From NCBI GenBank assembly GCA_030613165.1, contig JAUWMN010000083.1, positions 1-7,088 on the forward strand: a stretch of 7,088 bases of DNA, written 5' to 3'. Every line of letters begins with the position of its first letter. Position 1 is the stretch's first letter. Positions 1 through 5,955 of this stretch are shown one piece after another. The position numbers and the translations under genes were made by a program. The notes under the pieces were generated by a model, which was not told where the DNA came from, ran no database searches, and saw only the letters and a list, made by a program, of their open reading frames with translations. This DNA is from Desulfobacterales bacterium (GTDB lineage: Bacteria; Desulfobacterota; Desulfobacteria; Desulfobacterales; C00003106).

Positions 1-28
1 TGAGAGCTGAGAGCGTAGAGCAAAGAGC
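1..28. repeat. degenerate heptanucleotide tandem repeat (4 units)
   Basis: The first 28 bases divide exactly into four 7-base units: two copies of TGAGAGC, then GTAGAGC, then AAAGAGC. The last four bases of every unit are GAGC, preceded by A except for variation in the first two positions. The array may continue to the left of the window. Bases 29-86 hold nothing I can name. A second heptad array with a different unit lies at 884-914 and 1002-1034. The period is seen directly; any function is unknown. Confidence 0.6.
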
Positions 29-86
29 AGGTTGGATACCGTATGGGTTGCTGGCAATCTGACTGATTGACTTTAGCTCACTTTAT

Positions 87-818
87 ATGAAAGCTTACAC
101 TGAGAGAACATATCGGAATATTATTTCTGCAAACAAGCTTATATCGTTTCGGGTCGTTGTCAAGGAGACCGATCTGTTGGTGAGAGCGGATCGGGAATTG
201 GCAGCTGAAACAGAAAAAAGTGTTATAAGATATCGTAGACTTATAGAGGAATATATTGATCGGTTCCCCTCTTTTTTACATACATTGACTTCCTTCCCGG
301 ATGACCAATTCGCGCCTCCTATTGTTCGGGACCTGATCGAGGCGGGAAAGCTTGCCGGTGTAGGTCCAATGGCATCTGTCGCGGGTGCGATTGCGGAATG
401 GGTTGGACTTGATCTCTTAATATATTCGCAAATAGTTATTGTAGAAAATGGGGGAGATGTCTTTATAAAAACCGACAAGCCTTTTACAGTGGGAATATTT
501 GCCGGGTCCTCACCGTTGAGTAATAAAGTAGGACTCGAAATAGACTCCGGAGATAAGCAAGTCGCGGTCTGTACTTCTTCCGGAACAGTGGGACATTCTC
601 TTAGTATGGGTAAATCCGATGCCGTAACAGTGGTGTCTCGTTCCGCATCTCTGGCAGATGCGACCGCTACCGCTGTCGGGAATCTGATTTCTGATAAAAA
701 GGCTATAGACAAGGGGCTATCATTTGCGGAGTCGATTGCAGGGGTAATGGGCGTTGTAATTGTGGTCGGCGACAAACTTGGTTTGAAGGGAGATCTGAAA
801 CTTATCAGAATTAGTTAA
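87..818 (+). CDS. UPF0280 family protein (ApbE-like fold, unknown function)
   Basis: A 243-residue protein that I recognise as a full-length member of the UPF0280 family, found mainly in archaea and deltaproteobacteria and structurally related to the ApbE flavin-transferase fold. Its biochemical role is not established. The family signatures are all visible: an N-terminal SFRVVVKETDLL strand (20-31), the glycine-rich GVGPMASVAGAIAE segment (91-104), ENGGD (120-124), FAGSSPL (138-144), CTSSGTVGHS (162-171) and DATATAVGN (191-199). There is no signal peptide or membrane segment, so it is probably cytoplasmic. The ATG at 87 is the first usable start, since an in-frame TGA lies at 60-62; no convincing ribosome binding site precedes it. 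It stands alone, with about 300 bases before the next gene. The family call is strong; any enzymatic function would be a guess. Confidence 0.9.
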   Translation: MKAYTERTYRNIISANKLISFRVVVKETDLLVRADRELAAETEKSVIRYRRLIEEYIDRFPSFLHTLTSFPDDQFAPPIVRDLIEAGKLAGVGPMASVAGAIAEWVGLDLLIYSQIVIVENGGDVFIKTDKPFTVGIFAGSSPLSNKVGLEIDSGDKQVAVCTSSGTVGHSLSMGKSDAVTVVSRSASLADATATAVGNLISDKKAIDKGLSFAESIAGVMGVVIVVGDKLGLKGDLKLIRIS

Positions 819-842
819 TAATTGATTGGGAAATTCCATTTT

Positions 843-1096
843 GGACGCAGATGAACGCAGATTGTCAGGATCTTTAATATAAAGTTGCGAGTTGCGGGTT
901 ACGTGTTACGGGTTTTCTTGTTTTCATTCTAATCTATGTATTGAATAAAGCGGTTTGCTTTGTTACCCAAACCAATTATTAACTATCATTTTTTTCTTTT
1001 TAACTCGCAACTCGTAACACGTAACTCGTAACACTTTATAGGGTATTCAACAATTTTAGAATAGTTATCTGCGGGCGTCGGCGAAAATCTGCGTCC
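843..1096. repeat. nested inverted-repeat element in the gap before lapA
   Basis: The 301-base gap between the UPF0280 gene and the LapA gene is mostly one nested inverted repeat. The outer arms are GGACGCAGAT (843-852) and its exact complement ATCTGCGTCC (1087-1096). A second pair is CGCAGAT (856-862) with ATCTGCG (1067-1073). Inside these, 891-914 pairs with 1009-1032 over 24 positions when three G-U pairs are allowed. These long arms are made of 7-base units (GTTRCGN on the left, AACNCGN on the right). In the middle, GGTTTG (952-957) pairs with CAAACC (968-973). There is no open frame, no transposase and no clear target-site duplication. It could be a MITE-like or REP-like dispersed element, or a structured leader. 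Structure is seen; mobility is inferred. I found no convincing promoter for lapA in this gap. Confidence 0.75.
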
Positions 1097-1119
1097 TAAT
1101 CTTTTTTTGGAGGAAACAG

Positions 1120-1503
1120 ATGAAGAAATTTAAACTGATACTTGTATTGATTATTGCCGCCTTTATAGGCCTTTTTGTATATCAAAATTTGGCGGCTTTT
1201 ACACATCTCTTTAACTTGAAACTCAATATCGGGATTAAGCGCTACGAGATGCTTAATATTCAAGCTTCTCTTATCTTTTTAAGTTTGTTTCTGTTTGGAT
1301 TTTTACTTGCCTATTTTCTCAGCCTGGGAGAACGTTTGAAAGCAAGAAGGGATCTGAAGGCGAACAGTGAGAAGATAAGGGACATGGAAGAAGAGTTAAG
1401 GATGCTTAAGAGCGTGTCTGCAACCTCTGAAAGCGCCGCAGATGAAGATACTGAACCGGAAGATGTTGTTCCCGAAGAGAACGCTTCAGAAGAAAGCGTT
1501 TAG
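1120..1503 (+). CDS. lapA: LapA-domain (DUF1049) inner-membrane protein
   Basis: A 127-residue protein with the layout of the LapA domain family (lipopolysaccharide assembly protein A, formerly DUF1049). Two hydrophobic membrane segments lie at about 5-24 and 47-69, followed by a charged helical, probably coiled-coil stretch (70-97) and an acidic low-complexity tail (102-127). In enterobacteria LapA works with LapB and FtsH to control LpxC and so LPS synthesis; that role is known for the family, not shown here, and no lapB is in the window. The ATG at 1120 follows a clear GGAGGA site at 1109-1114, so the start is well supported. mutS begins 12 bases after the stop, so the two are very probably co-transcribed. 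The domain call is confident; the symbol is a family label more than a proven orthologue. Confidence 0.82.
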   Translation: MKKFKLILVLIIAAFIGLFVYQNLAAFTHLFNLKLNIGIKRYEMLNIQASLIFLSLFLFGFLLAYFLSLGERLKARRDLKANSEKIRDMEEELRMLKSVSATSESAADEDTEPEDVVPEENASEESV

Positions 1504-1515
1504 GTAACACTATCA

Positions 1516-4131
1516 ATGTCGGTTAAAATCACTCCAATGCTACAGCAGTACCATTCTATAAAAAAGGAGTATCCTGACGCGCTCCTTTTTTATCGAATGG
1601 GCGATTTTTATGAGATGTTCTTTGAAGATGCTGAGATTGCCTCCCGTATCCTCGAGATTACCTTAACATCCCGAAATAAAAAAGATGACAAACCTATTCC
1701 AATGTGTGGAGTCCCGCATCACGCCGCGCAGAGATATATCGCGCGCTTGATAGAGAATGGATACAAGGTTGCTGTCTGTGAACAGGTCGAAGATCCGCGT
1801 CAAGCAAAAGGGCTGGTAAAGCGGGATGTGGTCCGTGTGGTGACTCCGGGCGTGGTTATTGATCCGGAACTATTGGATGCCAAATCAAACAATTTTATTA
1901 TGGCGCTGTTTCGTTACAAAGATTACTTCGGGCTTGCCTGTCTTGATATCTCTACCGGCGACTTTCGAGTAACCGAGTCGGATTCCTTCAATGTTGTCGT
2001 TGACGAGTCTTTGCGTATAGATCCGAACGAGGTCCTTATACCGGAATCGATTCAAGAGGATTCGGAAATCAAGGCCTTCCTGTCCTATTTTAACGAAAAA
2101 ATGGTCACCCTATTAGATGATAATCTGTTTGAATTGGATAGAGCCCGGGCCTCGCTTTTAAAACAATTTAACACCCACTCCCTGGAGGGGTTCGGATGTG
2201 ACGCAATGCGTTCGGGGATCTCGGCTGCCGGCGCTCTTCTTCAATATATTCACGAAACACAGAAGGGTATGGTTCCGCATATCAATCATGTGGCCGCGTA
2301 TTATCTCGCGGACTACATGATACTGGATGAGAATACCAAGAGGAATCTGGAACTGTTCGAGACCATACGCGCCCGTTCAAGTAAAGGAACACTTCTTTGG
2401 GTGCTTGATCAAACCGTCACTTCCATGGGAGGACGGATGATTCGCCAGTGGTTGAATTATCCTCTCCTTGATCCCGGAAAGATAAGACTTCGTTTGGGCT
2501 CGGTAGAAGAGGCAAGGGGGGATATAACATTACGCCGCGCCCTGCGCGAAGCGCTTTCAGATATTTATGACCTGGAGCGCCTGAACTCCAAAATCGTTCT
2601 GGCACATTCCAATGCCCGGGATCTCATTGCCCTGAAGCGTTCTGTTAGAAAGATCCCTGAGATTCGAACCTTGATGGAAGCATTCCAATCCGATCTGTTT
2701 CAGCAAATCCACGCAAAGCTGGATGATTTAGCCGATGTGGGGGATCTGATTGAAGAGGCGGTTTGCGATGACCCGCCGCATACCATTCATGAAGGCGGAA
2801 TGATTAATCCCGGATACGATACAGAGCTGGATGAGATTGTAAGTATCTGTAGAGGAGGCAAAGAATGGATCGCGAGTTTAGAAGCAAAAGAGCGGGAGAC
2901 AACCGGAATACGTTCATTAAAAATAGGTTTTAATAAGGTCTTTGGATACTATATTGAGGTTTCAAAAACCCATATCAAATCAGTTCCCCCTCATTACATT
3001 CGCAAACAGACACTGGTGAACGCGGAGAGATATATTACAGAGGATTTAAAGACATACGAGGCTAAGGTTTTAACCGCCGAGGAGAGGCGGGCCGCGCTGG
3101 AATATGATCTCTTTAATGGCATACGGGAAAAAGTAGTACAAAATAACCTCCGCATTCAAAAGAGCGCGACCCTGTTGGCAAGGCTGGATGTTCTTTGTTC
3201 CCTGGCCGAGGTGGCGGACAAAAATGGTTATGTAAAACCGAAGATCAAGGAAGACGGAACATTACTTATGGAAGACGTTCGTCATCCGGTGATTGAAAAG
3301 ATGATGACAGGGGAACGGTTTGTTCCTAATACGATAGAAATGGATGATGAGGGCCAACAGGTATTGATGATTACGGGCCCCAATATGGCCGGCAAATCAA
3401 CGATCTTACGTCAGGTTGCGCTGGTTGCGTTGATGGCGCAGATCGGTTCATTTGTTCCCGCGGAATCTGTTTCTCTCAGTATTGTTGATCGGATATTTAC
3501 ACGGGTGGGAGCGCTTGACAACCTGGGGCGGGGAGAGAGTACCTTTATGGTGGAGATGCAGGAAACCGCCAGGATTTTGAATACTGCCACAGAGAGAAGC
3601 TTGATTATCCTGGATGAAATCGGGAGGGGAACCAGCACCTTTGATGGACTTAGTATCGCATGGGCTGTTGCCGAGTACCTTCATGACTGGAAGGGAAAGG
3701 GGATTAAAACCCTGTTTGCGACGCATTATCATGAACTGACCGACCTTGCCGCTACCAAACCGAGGGTCAAAAATTACAACGTTGCCGTAAGAGAGTGGAA
3801 CGGGGAGATAATTTTTTTAAGAAAGCTGATCGAAGGCGGAACAAATAGAAGTTATGGAATACAAGTAGCAAGGTTGGCCGGCATTCCTAAAGAAGTTATA
3901 GAGAGATCAAAGGAGATCCTCAAAAATATAGAGAAAGGTGAGCTTAACGAAGAGGGAGAACCAAACATTGCTCGCTCAAAAAAAAGACCGAAAAAACATG
4001 CTGATGTGCAGTTAACACTTTTTAAGACGTCCAATCAGGCATTGGTGGACAAACTGGAGCAGATAGACGTTTCTGACACGACACCTCTTGAAGCTCTAAA
4101 TGTGCTGAATGAATTAAAGCAGATGGTTTGA
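1516..4131 (+). CDS. mutS: DNA mismatch repair protein MutS
   Basis: An 871-residue, complete MutS (E. coli 853). It binds base mismatches and small loops in newly replicated DNA and recruits MutL using ATP. The mismatch-reading Phe-x-Glu motif is in GDFYEMF (F31, E33). The connector, core and clamp regions follow without a break. The ATPase domain has Walker A GPNMAGKST (621-629), Walker B LIILDEIGRG (696-705, D700, E701) continuing into TSTFDG, and the ATHYHEL loop (735-741). The tail ends with the conserved TPLEALNVLNELK segment that precedes the C-terminus in MutS1 proteins. All key residues are intact. The ATG at 1516 has only a weak AGG-type site overlapping the lapA stop, which suggests translational coupling to lapA. 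No mutL is in the window. Confidence 0.98.
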   Translation: MSVKITPMLQQYHSIKKEYPDALLFYRMGDFYEMFFEDAEIASRILEITLTSRNKKDDKPIPMCGVPHHAAQRYIARLIENGYKVAVCEQVEDPRQAKGLVKRDVVRVVTPGVVIDPELLDAKSNNFIMALFRYKDYFGLACLDISTGDFRVTESDSFNVVVDESLRIDPNEVLIPESIQEDSEIKAFLSYFNEKMVTLLDDNLFELDRARASLLKQFNTHSLEGFGCDAMRSGISAAGALLQYIHETQKGMVPHINHVAAYYLADYMILDENTKRNLELFETIRARSSKGTLLWVLDQTVTSMGGRMIRQWLNYPLLDPGKIRLRLGSVEEARGDITLRRALREALSDIYDLERLNSKIVLAHSNARDLIALKRSVRKIPEIRTLMEAFQSDLFQQIHAKLDDLADVGDLIEEAVCDDPPHTIHEGGMINPGYDTELDEIVSICRGGKEWIASLEAKERETTGIRSLKIGFNKVFGYYIEVSKTHIKSVPPHYIRKQTLVNAERYITEDLKTYEAKVLTAEERRAALEYDLFNGIREKVVQNNLRIQKSATLLARLDVLCSLAEVADKNGYVKPKIKEDGTLLMEDVRHPVIEKMMTGERFVPNTIEMDDEGQQVLMITGPNMAGKSTILRQVALVALMAQIGSFVPAESVSLSIVDRIFTRVGALDNLGRGESTFMVEMQETARILNTATERSLIILDEIGRGTSTFDGLSIAWAVAEYLHDWKGKGIKTLFATHYHELTDLAATKPRVKNYNVAVREWNGEIIFLRKLIEGGTNRSYGIQVARLAGIPKEVIERSKEILKNIEKGELNEEGEPNIARSKKRPKKHADVQLTLFKTSNQALVDKLEQIDVSDTTPLEALNVLNELKQMV

Positions 4132-4170
4132 CAGGACATCTGAGGCAATATCAGGACATCTGGACAATAT
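4132..4170. repeat. 20-base tandem duplication just after mutS
   Basis: Starting at the base after the mutS stop codon, CAGGACATCTG occurs at 4132-4142 and again at 4152-4162. Each copy is followed by a similar tail (GGCAATAT in the first, GACAATAT in the second), giving two adjacent units of about 20 and 19 bases. It looks like a recent local duplication. It contains no T-run terminator, so I see no clear stop to transcription between mutS and the next gene. Confidence 0.7.
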
Positions 4171-4232
4171 ATAGGTTATATGATATATCAATTCACAACA
4201 TCTTGTATGTTTTATATCTATAAGGAGGAATC
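4171..4232 (+). promoter_or_regulatory. AT-rich leader with strong ribosome binding site for the J-PDZ gene
   Basis: This is a very AT-rich stretch. A possible weak promoter is TTCACA at 4192-4197 with a TATA-like sequence about 15 bases later, which is shorter than the normal spacing. What is firm is the AAGGAGGA site at 4222-4229, placed just before the TTG at 4233. This strong site is what decides the non-ATG start. Transcription may equally come by read-through from mutS. Confidence 0.4.
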
Positions 4233-4745
4233 TTGAGAGAAGTTGCATCCTGTTATCGTATTTTTGGACTGGATGAAAGAGCGACATTTAATGATATTAA
4301 GGTGGCCTATCGAAAATTGGCAAAGAAGTATCATCCGGATGTTGTCTCAAACAGAGATGGATCTATCGGCTTAGCTGGTGTGGAAAGACTCAAAAGGATC
4401 AATAGCGCCTATGACTATTTTTGCCGCAGACATATTGAAAGTAGACGTGATCGCTACTCAGGATGGTTGGGATTTAGCATCATTATGGGAAAGCTTAACA
4501 ATAAGACGTGTCCAGTGGTATCTCACGTGTCGGAATGCTCTCCGGCAGTGCTCGCGGGGCTTTGTGTTGATGATTATATAATCGGTTTTAATGATCGTAA
4601 CATACTTGGAATGGCAAGGGAGGAGATCGTTAAGATTTTTTCAGGAAAAGCCGGAATTCCAGTAAAAATGAAGGTTTATCGTAAAACCAAAGAAACTATA
4701 TACACGCTATATGCAATACGCCTACCGCGTCCTCACGTCGAGTAG
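4233..4745 (+). CDS. J-domain / PDZ-domain fusion protein
   Basis: A 170-residue protein in two parts. Residues about 6-66 form a J domain: helix II AYRKLAKKY runs into the diagnostic HPD motif (34-36), and INSAYDYF (56-63) matches the later helix. J domains stimulate the ATPase of an Hsp70 (DnaK) partner. Residues about 77-165 look like a PDZ domain: GWLGFSI (77-83) fits the carboxylate-binding loop, then SPAVLAGLCVDDYI (103-116) and GKAGIPVKMKVYR (138-150) follow the usual order. PDZ domains bind C-terminal tails or extended peptides. There is no G/F-rich region, zinc finger, protease domain, signal peptide or membrane segment, so it is not DnaJ itself. The start is TTG, set by a strong AAGGAGGA site. 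An inferred role is a cytoplasmic DnaK co-chaperone with PDZ-selected clients. Both domain calls come from motif reading; the J domain is the surer one. Confidence 0.85.
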   Translation: MREVASCYRIFGLDERATFNDIKVAYRKLAKKYHPDVVSNRDGSIGLAGVERLKRINSAYDYFCRRHIESRRDRYSGWLGFSIIMGKLNNKTCPVVSHVSECSPAVLAGLCVDDYIIGFNDRNILGMAREEIVKIFSGKAGIPVKMKVYRKTKETIYTLYAIRLPRPHVE

Positions 4746-4777
4746 TCAAATAGTTGAGTCGTCAAAAAATCGACTAC
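4742..4777. terminator. possible bidirectional terminator between convergent genes
   Basis: The 46-base gap between the J-PDZ gene and flgM, which point at each other, holds a small inverted repeat. GTAGTC (4742-4747, overlapping the J-PDZ stop codon) pairs with GACTAC (4772-4777); alternatively AGTCG (4757-4761) pairs with CGACT (4771-4775) around an A-rich loop. No run of T follows the stem on either strand, so this is a weak terminator by sequence and is proposed mainly from its position. Confidence 0.3.
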
Positions 4778-4791
4778 CCGACCAATAGAAA

Positions 4792-5103
4792 TCACGCAAA
4801 GTCATCAAACATTGTGCCGACAATCTTGTCCGCTACCTTGTCATAGTTTATTTCGTATGTATTATTGTCAACTTGTGTCTTTATGTCCTCTACTTTTTCT
4901 GCCCTGATATCCGGCGTTTCTGCAACAGCCTTTTGGGCGATTTGAATTTCCTTAGAGGCTTGTGACAAATTGACAACAGCATCTGAGTTAGGTGCACTAC
5001 CTGTATTCTGGATAGCTTTTTTATCTGCTTCCACTTCCTGGTTTGTTGTTGTTTTGTCGATATATTTATTGGCTTCGTAGCCTATGCCGTTTGTTATTTT
5101 CAT
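4792..5103 (-). CDS. flgM: FlgM, anti-sigma-28 factor
   Basis: A 103-residue protein with the FlgM layout: an unstructured, polar N-terminal half and a conserved C-terminal sigma-binding region. The VNLS motif (44-47) and PDIRAEKVEDIK...YEINYDKVADKIV (64-95) are typical. FlgM holds sigma-28 (FliA) inactive until the flagellar hook and basal body are finished, after which FlgM is exported and late genes switch on. The ATG at 5103 follows an AGGAGG site within 5109-5116. It is the second gene of a two-gene operon, starting 17 bases after the FlgM-associated gene, and both are expected to be read from the sigma-28 promoter at 5563-5589. It is AT-rich compared with fliS and flaG further right. 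High confidence. Confidence 0.93.
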   Translation of the reverse strand: MKITNGIGYEANKYIDKTTTNQEVEADKKAIQNTGSAPNSDAVVNLSQASKEIQIAQKAVAETPDIRAEKVEDIKTQVDNNTYEINYDKVADKIVGTMFDDFA

Positions 5104-5120
5104 TTCATACCTCCTGTCTC

Positions 5121-5543
5121 TTACGAGAACATGTTGTTATCGATCTTGCTTTTTGCGATTTCTTCTAATCGCTGTTTCAAAAAATCAGAATCTTCCGAAG
5201 AGACAATTTCAATTGTTTCATTTTTCTGTTTGTCAATTACCTTGAAAACCAACTTGTTAGTTGACTCGTCCCTGGCCACACTGAGATTGCTTCCGTATTC
5301 CTCTTCCAATTCCTTAAGCGTATTAGCCTCGATATCATTACTGGGGCCGGAATAAGCTATTTTATCAACAACCTCTGATGCCAGCTTCTTAATAATAGCG
5401 CTTCTTTTTCCATCAGTAGAGATATCGATCTTGTCTTGAGGACTCTCTATTGAGGGAAGCTGTCGTTTTAGAGTTTTTCCTTGACGAAGCTGTTTCCCAT
5501 AGACCCTCAATACATTTTGTATTTGATATGTAGAAATAGTCAT
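5121..5543 (-). CDS. FlgM-associated small flagellar protein with FlaG-like C-terminal half
   Basis: A 140-residue protein directly before flgM. Its opening MTISTYQIQNVLRVYGKQL resembles the small proteins encoded beside flgM in Desulfovibrio and relatives (the DVU0524-type family); their function is not established. My own reading is that residues 87-129 align with no gap to FlaG residues 62-104 of the neighbouring gene, with 11 of 43 identical, including EST, KV.DK and EE. The start is set by two signals: an AGGAGG site at 5550-5555 six bases before the ATG at 5543, and the sigma-28 promoter whose -10 box ends at 5563. The open frame continues upstream to 5621, but that part would lie over the promoter and cannot be in the transcript. 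There is no signal peptide or membrane segment. Likely role, inferred: late flagellar assembly or FlgM handling. Confidence 0.8.
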   Translation of the reverse strand: MTISTYQIQNVLRVYGKQLRQGKTLKRQLPSIESPQDKIDISTDGKRSAIIKKLASEVVDKIAYSGPSNDIEANTLKELEEEYGSNLSVARDESTNKLVFKVIDKQKNETIEIVSSEDSDFLKQRLEEIAKSKIDNNMFS

Positions 5544-5562
5544 GGAATTCCTCCTGACTATT

Positions 5563-5589
5563 TTATCGGCATATAATAGGAATACTTTA
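5563..5589 (-). promoter_or_regulatory. sigma-28 (FliA) promoter for the FlgM-associated gene and flgM
   Basis: Read on the minus strand, the -35 box is TAAAGTAT (5589-5582), the spacer is 11 bases (5581-5571) and the -10 box is GCCGATAA (5570-5563). The E. coli FliA consensus is TAAAGTTT, 11 bases, GCCGATAA, so only one position differs and the spacing is exact. Transcription should start near 5556, which leaves a leader of only about 13 bases, almost all of it the AGGAGG site at 5550-5555. The promoter puts flgM under the sigma factor it inhibits. Confidence 0.88.
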
Positions 5590-5620
5590 GGAAAAAGGCA
5601 ATAAAAATTTATTTTTATCA

Positions 5621-5652
5621 ATATAGATGAGTTGTTACGAAGTCATCTATAT
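5621..5652. repeat. perfect 10-bp inverted repeat upstream of the sigma-28 promoter
   Basis: ATATAGATGA at 5621-5630 is exactly complementary to TCATCTATAT at 5643-5652, with a 12-base loop. On the minus strand the hairpin is followed by an A/T-rich run but no clean T-run. It lies about 30 bases upstream of the -35 box, so it could be a terminator shielding the flgM operon from upstream transcription, or an operator. Confidence 0.55.
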
Positions 5653-5685
5653 ATCGTTCAATTGGTTGGAAATGTTTAACGATAA

Positions 5686-5712
5686 AATAAGGCAAAAATT
5701 TTTTCCCTTATT
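5686..5712. repeat. 27-bp near-perfect palindrome
   Basis: AATAAGG (5686-5692) and CCTTATT (5706-5712) enclose five A (5694-5698) and five T (5700-5704) around a central T; the only mismatch is C5693 against C5705. Symmetry of this kind fits a binding site for a dimeric DNA-binding protein at least as well as an RNA hairpin. It is immediately followed by another inverted repeat (5717-5754). Confidence 0.5.
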
Positions 5713-5858
5713 GAGAGGCGACCTTTTTAACCATTCACTTGTTGTAAGGTCGCCGACCTCGGTTATCTTGAGTCGCGCATCCGTGAACTCTCCGACGCGC
5801 TCGAGCGTCCGGAAACATGGCGTTCTTGGAGGACTGGAAAAAGAAAGCGAGTGAAAAG

Positions 5859-5910
5859 GGTGGCTAATGCCCTCGCAAGGTTGTTGGGTGGATATGCGAG
5901 TGTAGCCACC
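5859..5910 (-). terminator. candidate terminator of the fliS-fliT-flaG transcript
   Basis: GGTGGCTA (5859-5866) pairs with TAGCCACC (5903-5910), and inside it CTCGCA (5872-5877) pairs with TGCGAG (5895-5900), leaving a 17-base loop. Read on the minus strand, about 45 bases after the flaG stop, the stem is followed by CTTTT and then a further pyrimidine-rich stretch. The stem is strong but has an internal loop and the T-run is short, so this is a plausible rather than typical intrinsic terminator. Confidence 0.4.
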
Positions 5911-5955
5911 AGCTTGATTTGCAGATTGAAATTCCCATCTGTAATTTTGGCGCTG

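Larger units (their letters stand above)
5590..5955. other. gene-free stretch rich in inverted repeats
   Basis: Between the sigma-28 promoter and the end of flaG I find no convincing gene. The left part (to about 5715) is AT-rich, the right part GC-richer. Inverted repeats follow one another: 5621-5630 with 5643-5652 (10 of 10 paired); a 27-base near-palindrome at 5686-5712; 5717-5725 with 5746-5754 (9 of 9); 5791-5798 with 5805-5813 (8 pairs, one bulged C); 5859-5866 with 5903-5910 enclosing 5872-5877 with 5895-5900; and 5922-5926 with 5937-5941. A plus-strand frame at 5731-5815 reads like a coding remnant. This may be the 3' end of the flaG transcript, a structured RNA, or decayed sequence. 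Confidence 0.5.

Noticed and set aside
95..775. 226-residue open frame on the minus strand
   Set aside because: It lies wholly opposite the UPF0280 gene, is serine/threonine/proline-rich in the way antisense frames often are, and matches no family I know; the plus-strand gene has clear family motifs.
3448..3732. 94-residue minus-strand open frame inside mutS
   Set aside because: It is the antisense of the strongly conserved MutS ATPase domain and shows no independent coding signals.
5121..5621. Longer 166-residue version of the FlgM-associated protein
   Set aside because: The extra 26 residues would be encoded across and upstream of the sigma-28 promoter, and the ATG at 5543 has an ideal ribosome binding site.
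5717..5759. Possible recombination (attC-like) site around the paired GGCGACC repeats
   Set aside because: The arms do not match the core sites of integron attC elements and there is no integrase or cassette gene in the window.
5627..5854. 75-residue plus-strand open frame in the hairpin-rich gap
   Set aside because: It spans several inverted repeats and a composition change, has no clear ribosome binding site, and its sequence looks random.
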